Source: AP-16 sp036395835 | GTDB lineage: Bacteria > Pseudomonadota > Alphaproteobacteria > Rhizobiales > Xanthobacteraceae | Assembly: GCA_036395835.1 (NCBI GenBank) | Contig: DASWCW010000189.1 | Location: forward strand, 1 to 21,267 | Direction: 5' to 3' | DNA: 21,267 bases | Part shown: positions 13,672 through 19,969 of the stretch, one piece after another | How positions within the stretch are numbered: position 1 is the first letter of the stretch | How the letters are laid out: each line of letters opens with the position of its first letter | Translations under genes and position numbers: made by a program | The notes under the pieces: generated by a model | Seen by the model: the letters and a program-made list of their open reading frames with translations, nothing else | Told to the model about the DNA's origin: nothing | Database searches by the model: none

Positions 13672-14707
13672 CGTCCGCTCCTGAAGTGGAGAGTCAGGCC
13701 GTCTTGTGACCTGAAGAGCATTGATACCAAACTACTGCCGACAAGAGTTTTCGCTCCTTCAAAAGCCCTGCGGCGGGTCCCCCGGCTAAAGGTTCCGCAC
13801 GAACGGGATCTTGGGACCCTGGCCGGTAGAACACACGATAGGCAATGACACAGCCTTGAGTATTAAACATAACGATCCCATCACAGTGGAGCAGCCCCGT
13901 TAAGAGGCTTTCGCGATTTTGAAGCGTGACAATGGATTCCGCTGAGCCTATCTCGCGATATCCCATAAACGCCGCATATATATCGAGCTTCGGAACTACA
14001 GGAATCGCATCCTTGAGTTCACTGATGCCCCTCAAATTATTCGATCGTGTCGTCGCGAGAATCGTTCCATGGGATCTCGTCAACGCCTGCTCGAGGAGAC
14101 GCTGAAAGTAAATGCGAAAATCATCGGCGTTACCAAGATCCAGGCAACAGTCTATCGCGAAAGCGCTAATCGGATCGGATTGGATCGGCTGTTCCCTTAC
14201 TGTCGAAAAGATCAAGGACAGGCTGTTACCTTTTGAACCCCTGATTTCGATCGTACTTGGGCTCGTCCTGCGCACAAGTACGCAGAACAGATCTGGCATG
14301 AGAGAAATGGCTTCTGCAAGCGGAATGGTGGTCGGCAACTGCAGGTAGTTGAACACACCATACTTAAGATCGGTGGTGCTTGTCCTCTCGATGTAGATGC
14401 ACCAGCCGCCGACGGTCAGTGGTGCACACTCCTTTAGGATGCGATTCACCGAATCTGAAGTGAGCGGCGCAGCCCCTACTTGATACCTCACGGCCCCCGG
14501 AAAGGTTTTCAGTGCTGAATCGGCATCCTCGCAGAATAGGATATTTGGTATTAGTTCGATACCCTCGTCCTGATATCGAACAAGCGTTCCAGCAAGGAAC
14601 GACAGAATGTCTTGACTTGCTTGGCAGCTCAGACCCTCGTCGTGGATCAGATCTGCGATCTGTCCCATCGTTTGGGATCGAAATGTTACAACCCGCGCCC
14701 TTGGCAT
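13668..14707 (-). pseudogene. DAC/DisA_N-like nucleotide-sensor protein with a -1 frameshift
   Basis: From the ATG at 14707 the frame runs 337 residues to a TGA at 13694. Near residue 310 the other frame takes over: adding one G to the five-G run at 13779-13783 gives LAGG-TRRRAFEGAK, a long strand and FRSQDG, ending at 13668 (346 residues). The restored tail fits a diadenylate-cyclase-like fold, whose motifs DGA and RHR would be DGI (276-278, in LLHCDGIVMFNTQGCVIAY) and RRR (312-314). These departures suggest binding rather than synthesis of a nucleotide. The restored stop overlaps the next ATG. The start lies 19 nt after the uvrB stop, with GTGAG before it. As read, the protein loses its RRR-SQDG core and is probably inactive, unless the missing base is an assembly error. 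Confidence 0.72.
13779..13783. other. Frameshift site: five-base C/G homopolymer
   Basis: On the coding (minus) strand the context is GCC-GGG-GGA-CCC. One missing G in this run explains the break between the two halves of the DAC-like gene. Homopolymer runs are prone both to replication slippage and to long-read consensus errors. Confidence 0.7.
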
Positions 14708-14726
14708 CGTACTCACGAAATCTGTT

Positions 14727-17648
14727 CTACCGCCTCTTCCCCCTCCACACCCGCGTGCCGCCCTTGCCGGCGGTGGAGCGGGGGCGGGCGGCGCCGCCCG
14801 GGCCGGGGCGGTAGGGCACGGATTCCTTGCTGGGGCCGGGGCCCATTTCGTCGAGATTGGGTTTGCGGGGGCGGGCCCCACCCGCCGCGCTGCGCGCGGC
14901 ACCCTCCCCTGACGGGGAGGGATCAGGACCCCCTCCCGGCGCGCTGCGCGCGCCGACCTCCCCCTTGCCGGGGGAGGATAAGGCGCGCATCGGCAGATTC
15001 GCGGCGCGGCCGTATTTGCGCGAGCCCGCGTAGGCGCCGGCGCGGTCCTCGATCGCCTGCTGGCGCGCCAGCGGATCGTCGGCCACCGCGAGCTGCGTCG
15101 CCTCGAGCCGCCGGATCTCGTCTCTAAGCCGCGCCGCCTCCTCGAAATCGAGGTCGCCCGCCGCGGCGCGCATGCGCTTCTCCAGATCCTTCAGCACGGC
15201 CTGCAGATTGTGGCCGATCGCGATCTCCTCGCCAGCCTCGCCGACGTCGACCAGCACGTGGTCGCGCTCGTAGACCGACTGCAGGATGTCGCCGATCGAT
15301 TTCTTGATGCTCTCCGGCGTGATGCCGTTCGCGGAATTGTACTCGATCTGCTTCTCGCGGCGGCGGTCGGTCTCCTCGATCGCGCGCTGCATGCTCGCCG
15401 TGACCTGGTCGGCATAAAGGATCACCCGGCCCTCGATGTTGCGCGCGGCCCGCCCGATGGTCTGGATCAGCGAGGTGTCGGAGCGCAGAAAGCCTTCCTT
15501 GTCGGCGTCGAGGATCGCGACCATCGCGCATTCGGGAATGTCGAGGCCCTCGCGCAGCAGATTGATGCCGACCAGCACGTCGAATGCGCCGAGCCTGAGA
15601 TCGCGGATGATCTCGATGCGCTCCAGCGTCTCGATGTCGGAATGCATGTAGCGCACGCGGATGCCCTGCTCGTGCAGATATTCGGTGAGATCCTCGGCCA
15701 TGCGCTTGGTCAGCACGGTGACGAGCGTGCGGAAGCCCGCGGCCGCCACCTGCCGCACCTCGCCGACGAGATCGTCGACCTGGGTGCGCGCCGGGCGCAC
15801 CAGCACCGGCGGGTCGGTCAGCCCGGTCGGGCGGATCACCTGCTCGACGAACACGCCGCCGGATTCCTCGAGCTCCCAATGCCCGGGCGTCGCCGACACG
15901 CAGGCGCTCTGCGGGCGCATCGCGTCCCATTCCTCGAACCGCAGCGGCCGGTTGTCCATACAGGAGGGCAGGCGGAAGCCGTATTCGGCGAGCGTCGCCT
16001 TCCTGCGGAAATCGCCGCGGTACATGCCGCCAAGCTGCGGGATGGTGACGTGGCTCTCGTCGACGAACACCAGCGCGTTGTCGGGCACGTATTCGAACAG
16101 GGTCGGCGGCGGCTCGCTCGGCCGGCGACCGGTGAGATAGCGCGAGTAGTTCTCGATTCCGGCGCAGCTGCCGGTCGCCTCCATCATCTCCAGGTCGAAG
16201 CGCGTGCGCTGCTCGAGCCGCTGCGCCTCAAGCAGCCGGCCCATGCGGGACAATTCCTCGATGCGCTGGCGCAGCTCGAGCTTGATGCCGGCGATCGCCT
16301 GCAGCAGCGTCGGGCGCGGCGTGACGTAATGGGAATTGGCGTAGACTTTGACGAATTTCAGCTCGTCGGATTTCTGGCCGGTGAGCGGGTCGAACTCGTC
16401 GATCGATTCGATCTCGTCGCCGAACAGGCAGATTCGCCAGGCGCGGTCCTCGTAGTGCGCGGGAAAGATCTCGATCACGTCGCCGCGCACCCGGAACGCG
16501 CCGCGGTAGAAATCGCCGGCGCTGCGCTTGTACTGCAGCGCCACCAGGTCGGCGATGAGCTGGCGCTGGTCGATGCGCTCGCCGCGCTTGAGCGTGAACG
16601 TCATCGCCGAATAGGTCTCGACCGAGCCGATACCGTAGATGCAGGACACTGAGGCGACGATGATGACGTCGTCGCGCTCGAGCAACGCCCGCGTCGCGGA
16701 ATGGCGCATGCGGTCGATCTGCTCGTTGATCGAGCTTTCCTTCTCGATATAGGTGTCGGTGCGCGGGACGTAGGCCTCCGGCTGGTAGTAGTCGTAATAC
16801 GAGACGAAATATTCCACCGCGTTGTCGGGAAAGAACGACCTGAACTCGCCGTAAAGCTGCGCGGCGAGCGTCTTGTTGGGTGCGAGAATCAGCGCGGGGC
16901 GCTGCGTCGCCTCGATCACCTTGGCCATCGTGAAGGTCTTGCCCGAACCGGTGACGCCGAGCAGCACCTGGGTGCGCTCGTGCGCGCGCACGCCCTTGAC
17001 CAGCTCCTCGATCGCCTGCGGCTGGTCGCCCTTGGGCTCGAACTCGGATTGGATCACGAGGCGCCGGCCGCCCTCGGATTTCTCCGGCCGCTCCGGACGG
17101 TGCGGCGTCCACGGTTTGCCCGCAAACTCCGGCCGGCCCTCGCGCAGCAATTGCTCCAGCGCGCGCACGGTGGCGGACGCGCCGGTGATGAAGTCCGGCG
17201 CTAGCGGCCTTTTCCCTCCCCGGCCTGCCGGGGAGGGTGGGGAGGGGGCTGCGTCCGTTCCGTCGAACCCGAGCGCCTTGGCGAGCTCCGGATCGATCCC
17301 GGCGAGCGGCGTCGATTCCGACCCGCCGTAGCCGGGCTGCGGGCTCTCGCCGAAGCCCTGGGTCGAGGCTCGTGCCGTATGGGCGGCGCTGAAATCGGCG
17401 CGGCGGTCCTTGGAATTGTCCGCCGGCGGCCGGATGCCCGTGCTGGGGCCGGGCCCCGCGGTGCCGCCGTGGATGCCGGGATTGAGCAGCTTCTCCAGAT
17501 CCGGGCCGGTCGGCGCAAAATCCGGCCGATTGGCCTTGGCGCGCGTCGGCTTCGCCGGGTCGCGCGGCTTCTTGGGTTTCAGCCGCGCCTTCTCGGGCGC
17601 AGGCGCGGAATCCTCCCGCGGGCCTTGCTTGTCGTTGTCGGAAGCCAT
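14727..17648 (-). CDS. uvrB: Excinuclease ABC subunit B with terminal extensions
   Basis: The product has 973 residues against about 670 in E. coli. UvrB is the damage-verifying helicase-like subunit of nucleotide excision repair. It starts with about 192 extra residues rich in Pro, Lys and Ala. Then come the usual SEFEPKGDQP, Walker A GVTGSGKTFT (231-240), the YYDYYQPEAYVPRTDTYIEK beta-hairpin region, LVFVDESH (DExH box), the helicase motifs TIGRAARN and IRDLRLGAFDVLVGINLLRE, and the C-terminal UVR domain (LEKRMRAAAGDLDFEEAARL). About 80 low-complexity residues follow. Parts of both extensions (PSPPSPAGRGGKRP; SSPGKGEVGARSAPGG; DPSPSGEGAARSAAGG) are translations of GC palindromic repeats. 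No LexA box was found upstream. The stop lies 19 nt before the island operon, allowing read-through. Confidence 0.97.
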   Translation of the reverse strand: MASDNDKQGPREDSAPAPEKARLKPKKPRDPAKPTRAKANRPDFAPTGPDLEKLLNPGIHGGTAGPGPSTGIRPPADNSKDRRADFSAAHTARASTQGFGESPQPGYGGSESTPLAGIDPELAKALGFDGTDAAPSPPSPAGRGGKRPLAPDFITGASATVRALEQLLREGRPEFAGKPWTPHRPERPEKSEGGRRLVIQSEFEPKGDQPQAIEELVKGVRAHERTQVLLGVTGSGKTFTMAKVIEATQRPALILAPNKTLAAQLYGEFRSFFPDNAVEYFVSYYDYYQPEAYVPRTDTYIEKESSINEQIDRMRHSATRALLERDDVIIVASVSCIYGIGSVETYSAMTFTLKRGERIDQRQLIADLVALQYKRSAGDFYRGAFRVRGDVIEIFPAHYEDRAWRICLFGDEIESIDEFDPLTGQKSDELKFVKVYANSHYVTPRPTLLQAIAGIKLELRQRIEELSRMGRLLEAQRLEQRTRFDLEMMEATGSCAGIENYSRYLTGRRPSEPPPTLFEYVPDNALVFVDESHVTIPQLGGMYRGDFRRKATLAEYGFRLPSCMDNRPLRFEEWDAMRPQSACVSATPGHWELEESGGVFVEQVIRPTGLTDPPVLVRPARTQVDDLVGEVRQVAAAGFRTLVTVLTKRMAEDLTEYLHEQGIRVRYMHSDIETLERIEIIRDLRLGAFDVLVGINLLREGLDIPECAMVAILDADKEGFLRSDTSLIQTIGRAARNIEGRVILYADQVTASMQRAIEETDRRREKQIEYNSANGITPESIKKSIGDILQSVYERDHVLVDVGEAGEEIAIGHNLQAVLKDLEKRMRAAAGDLDFEEAARLRDEIRRLEATQLAVADDPLARQQAIEDRAGAYAGSRKYGRAANLPMRALSSPGKGEVGARSAPGGGPDPSPSGEGAARSAAGGARPRKPNLDEMGPGPSKESVPYRPGPGGAARPRSTAGKGGTRVWRGKRR
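14884..14977. repeat. Palindromic repeats inside the 3' end of uvrB
   Basis: Hairpins CCCTCCCC-TGAC-GGGGAGGG (14902-14921) and CCTCCCCC-TTGCC-GGGGGAGG (14957-14977), plus GCGCGCTGCGCGCGC-type palindromes at 14884-14900 and 14938-14954, form two successive units. They are read in frame and encode the GPDPSPSGEGAARSAAGG and SSPGKGEVGARSAPGG segments after the UVR domain. Confidence 0.8.
17214..17237. repeat. Palindromic repeat inside the 5' part of uvrB
   Basis: CCCTCCCCGG (17214-17223) and CCGGGGAGGG (17228-17237) pair perfectly around CCTG. It is read in frame and encodes the SPPSPAGRGGKRP stretch near residues 136-148 of the N-terminal extension. It is the same family as at 4310 and 12013. 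Confidence 0.8.
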
Positions 17649-17703
17649 CGAGCCAATATGGGCGGAGTTCCGGAGGGAGGGAAGGGCGGTGCGTTACGCG
17701 CTG

Positions 17704-17824
17704 TGTCATCCGGCCAGGCGAGCCCGGCACTTGCCGGCGAGCGCGAGTCGGGACCCATGAACCCGGAAAGACCGGTGGTCATGGGTGCCGGCTCTCGCGC
17801 TTTCGCGCTCGGCCTGAATGACGT
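17704..17824. repeat. Branched inverted repeat upstream of uvrB
   Basis: An imperfect outer stem joins GTCATCCGGCC near 17704 with GGCCTGAATGAC near 17822. Inside are GCCCGGCA-CTT-GCCGGC and a longer stem pairing GAGTCGGGACCCATGAAC with GGTCATGGGTGCCGGCTC. It fills the gap between uvrB and the MBL-fold gene, leaving little room for an ordinary uvrB promoter. Confidence 0.55.
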
Positions 17825-17838
17825 CGCGGAGAGCGCGG

Positions 17839-18744
17839 CTAGTACCCCCGGCTCCAGTAGAAGCAGTAGCGCTCGACGTTGCCGGCGAGGTATTGGCCGT
17901 AGTTGAGCCAGGTCTGGTACTTGTCGAGCTTCACTTCCTTCATGGCATTGTCGGGGCATTTGCCCTGGCCGGCGGCCTGCTTCACCTCGGCGGATAGCTC
18001 CTGCATGTAGCCGAGCAGATTCTTCACGTCCTCCTTGGTGCCAAGCCGGCCCTTGTAGGGATGGCCGGGAATCAGCCGATCCCAATCCATCGCTTCGACT
18101 TTCTTCAGCGAATCTTCCCATTCGATCGGCCAGGAATCCGGCATGTTGCGGAAGTTGACCGCCTCGATCGGGATGAAATCCACGGCGAACAGCAGCTTCT
18201 CCTTCGGCAGCCGCATCACCAACGAGTTGTCGGAATGGTTGCGGCCGACGTAGCTGAGCTCCAGCTCGGTGCCGCCGAGCGTCAGAATCCTCTTGTCGTC
18301 CACCGTCTCGTCGGGAATCACCACGTCCGCATAGCGCAGCTGCTCCAGATGCTCCTTGGCGCGCTTGTGGGCGACGACGATTGCGCCAGCGTCCTTGAAC
18401 GGCTTGCCGCCGGCGATGTGGTCGTAATGATGATGGCTGTACACCAGGTATTTGATCGGCGCCGGCGTGACCTTCTTGATCTCGTCGATATAGGTCGTCA
18501 CCGCCTGCGGGCGCAGATAGCCGATCGGATCGGTGGCGATCACGCCCTCGGGCGTGACCACGAACATCGACTGATGGCCCTGGTAGCGAAAGATGTAGAC
18601 GTTGTCGGTGCCGTCGACCTTGGTGGTGGCGAAGGTCGGCGGCGCGGCGGCGGGCGCCGCGGGCGCGGGTGCCGCCGGCTGCGTCTGCGCGGACGCGGCG
18701 GACGCCACCAGCAAACCGGCAAATAGGCTCAACAGAAATCGCAT
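17839..18744 (-). CDS. Exported metallo-beta-lactamase-fold hydrolase
   Basis: The product has 301 residues. A signal peptide (1-19, ASAASA-Q) and an Ala/Pro linker to about 36 precede the MBL fold. The metal motif HxHxDH is HHHYDH (104-109), with further ligands GRNHSDNS (His170), AVDF (Asp189) and PGHPYKG (His228), a complete dinuclear site. It acts in the periplasm; the substrate is unknown. The layout resembles MBL hydrolases of the broad glyoxalase II/PQQ-associated types more than true beta-lactamases, so resistance should not be assumed. The frame is open to 18840, but GGGAGG six bases before the ATG at 18744 and the signal peptide fix the start. It has no close operon partner. Confidence 0.9.
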   Translation of the reverse strand: MRFLLSLFAGLLVASAASAQTQPAAPAPAAPAAAPPTFATTKVDGTDNVYIFRYQGHQSMFVVTPEGVIATDPIGYLRPQAVTTYIDEIKKVTPAPIKYLVYSHHHYDHIAGGKPFKDAGAIVVAHKRAKEHLEQLRYADVVIPDETVDDKRILTLGGTELELSYVGRNHSDNSLVMRLPKEKLLFAVDFIPIEAVNFRNMPDSWPIEWEDSLKKVEAMDWDRLIPGHPYKGRLGTKEDVKNLLGYMQELSAEVKQAAGQGKCPDNAMKEVKLDKYQTWLNYGQYLAGNVERYCFYWSRGY

Positions 18745-18861
18745 CGTCGCCTCCCTGCCCTCGAGGCTTGCCCGACTGCCTCGGGCTCGCATCTCGGGAT
18801 GTTGTTGCGGGATGCTCCGGCGCGGGCAGGGGAAGCTCAAATCACCTTTGCTTGATGGGTT

Positions 18862-18985
18862 CCCCGGATGCGGTGCGGCGCGTCAGCGGTGCACCGCCGA
18901 GCCGGGGTTCATGCCGCGCTTCGCAGCCAATCCCTCCGGCTCCCGGTTCTGCAGCGCACTGCTTCGCGCTGCGCTGCGCCCGGGA
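18862..18985. repeat. Composite palindromic element, second full copy
   Basis: Part A spans CCCCGGA (18862) to GCCGGGG (18907), with an inner GCGGTGC/GCACCGC stem. After a spacer, part B spans TCCCGG (18941) to CCCGGGA (18985), with inner GCAGCGC/GCGCTGC pairing. Order and termini match 10987-11174. It lies between the MBL gene start and the end of the next gene. Confidence 0.65.
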
Positions 18986-18995
18986 CACGGGCCCC

Positions 18996-19748
18996 CTATT
19001 CCTGCCCGGTGCCGACGCCGACGTAGCCGGCGATCTTCCAGCCGCCGGCTTCCTTCTGGAAGCAGAGCTGATCGGAACCGACCGGCGCAATGGCGTTGGC
19101 CGCCGCATAGCCGACCTTGCCGGACGGGGCGACGACCTTCAGCCACTCGCCGTTGCCCTGGCTCTCCTCTGGCAGGATGCGCACCATCACCATGCCGAGC
19201 TTCTCGACCACGGCGGCGCCCGTCTCGGGCTTCGACCGGATCTCGACGCCGGCGCTGGTCGGATAGGCCCACTCGCTCGCATCGGTGCGCGTGCTCTGCG
19301 CCACCTTCTCCATTTCCTCTTCGTTGAAATTCGGCATGGCCGGGCTGCAGACCGCGCCCTTCATCTCCGGCAGCGGGGCGGCAGTGGGATCGCCGGCATA
19401 ATTCGCAAGCGCCTGCCAGCCCGAGCCGTCCGGCGCGTCGAGGCCGAGCGCGGCCGCGAGATTGTCGATCCCGGATTTCTTCGGATCGGCGTCGTTGCTG
19501 TCCTCGCGCTGCCAGAAGAAGCCCTTCGCCACCACCTTGCCGGCGAGCGCGGTGCGGTCCTTCTTTTTGGCTATGTCGCCAAGCTCCTTGCGGAACGCGT
19601 CGAGGCTCGGGTCGGATTGGCGCGGCGGCAGCGTGACCGCGATGGCCTTGTACGGGCCGGGAGGCACCGGCTGCTGGGCCGGGGCGGACGCCGTTCCGGC
19701 CGCAACGAGCAGCGCAAACGCAATCGGGACAAGGCGCACAGAATGCAT
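18996..19748 (-). CDS. Exported SH3-like domain protein
   Basis: The product has 250 residues. A signal peptide (about 1-25, ending SAPAQQ) leads to a helical first half (SLDAFRKELGDIAKKKDRTA, then VVAKGFFWQRE). The second half is a bacterial SH3-like fold: WAYPTSAGVEIRSKPETGAAVVEKLG, then VMVRILPEES and GEWLKVVAPSGKVGYAAANAI. Such domains bind peptidoglycan or other periplasmic targets. Two cysteines (AVCSP, QLCFQ) could pair. The start is well supported by AGGAGG before the ATG. The function of the whole protein is unknown; similar exported proteins are frequent in Rhizobiales. It is divergent from the interrupted DUF1800 gene. Confidence 0.85.
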   Translation of the reverse strand: MHSVRLVPIAFALLVAAGTASAPAQQPVPPGPYKAIAVTLPPRQSDPSLDAFRKELGDIAKKKDRTALAGKVVAKGFFWQREDSNDADPKKSGIDNLAAALGLDAPDGSGWQALANYAGDPTAAPLPEMKGAVCSPAMPNFNEEEMEKVAQSTRTDASEWAYPTSAGVEIRSKPETGAAVVEKLGMVMVRILPEESQGNGEWLKVVAPSGKVGYAAANAIAPVGSDQLCFQKEAGGWKIAGYVGVGTGQE

Positions 19749-19912
19749 ACGATTTCCTCCTGAAGGCCGGCGGGGCCGAAATCCCGCATGAAATTACCGC
19801 AGAATTGCGGCTTGCGTAACCTTTCCAAAGTTTCACGTGGCGGTCATGGGCCGTTCAGGTACATCGCGGCACCCTGAATATCGCCGTATCAACGCCTTCG
19901 CCCGGAGGGCTC
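19749..19912. promoter_or_regulatory. Divergent upstream region
   Basis: These 164 nt lie between the SH3-like gene and the DUF1800 remnant and should contain promoters for both. The only clear elements are the AGGAGG site next to 19748 and GGAGG before 19913. A TTCAGG/CCTGAA inverted repeat spans about 19856-19878. No gene is seen. Confidence 0.4.
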
Positions 19913-19969
19913 ATGGCTCGCGATCCCAAGGCGGAAGCCGCGCTGGCGCTGCACCAGTGTTCACCATGA
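19913..19969 (+). pseudogene. 5' fragment of a probable DUF1800 family gene, interrupted
   Basis: After a GGAGG site, the ATG at 19913 opens a frame reading MARDPKAEAALALHQ, then CSP and a stop. The first 14 residues match what I know of DUF1800 proteins of this group, which go on with RFGFG or RFGLG. The switch occurs after the His codon (19952-19954), where AT-richer DNA preceding an integrase gene begins. The simplest reading is that the element inserted here. The remainder of the gene would be past the other end of the element, outside the window. Confidence 0.5.

Larger units (their letters stand above)
12360..14726. mobile_element. AT-richer two-gene island inserted between uvrB and ridA
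   Basis: Composition changes sharply at both edges: 38-50% G/C in sampled lines inside, against 77% in a uvrB line (15061-15120). The left edge lies in the ridA stump at about 12360; the right edge is immediately after the uvrB stop. No transposase, integrase, terminal inverted repeat or target duplication was seen, so it arrived by homologous or illegitimate recombination, or its mobility genes were lost. Its two genes run in the uvrB direction. Confidence 0.7.

Noticed and set aside
13779..13783. Programmed -1 ribosomal frameshifting at the G run of the DAC-like gene
   Set aside because: The heptamer C-GGG-GGA does not let the P-site tRNA re-pair well after slipping, and no obvious downstream stimulatory structure was seen. 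A lost base or an assembly error is simpler, though not fully excluded.
15210..16652. A 480-codon plus-strand frame inside uvrB
   Set aside because: It is antisense to the conserved helicase core of uvrB, and the translation is rich in Asp, His and Arg with no recognisable fold.
17839..18744. Possible beta-lactamase antibiotic-resistance gene
   Set aside because: The metal site is common to the whole MBL superfamily, and nothing points to a lactam substrate or a resistance context.
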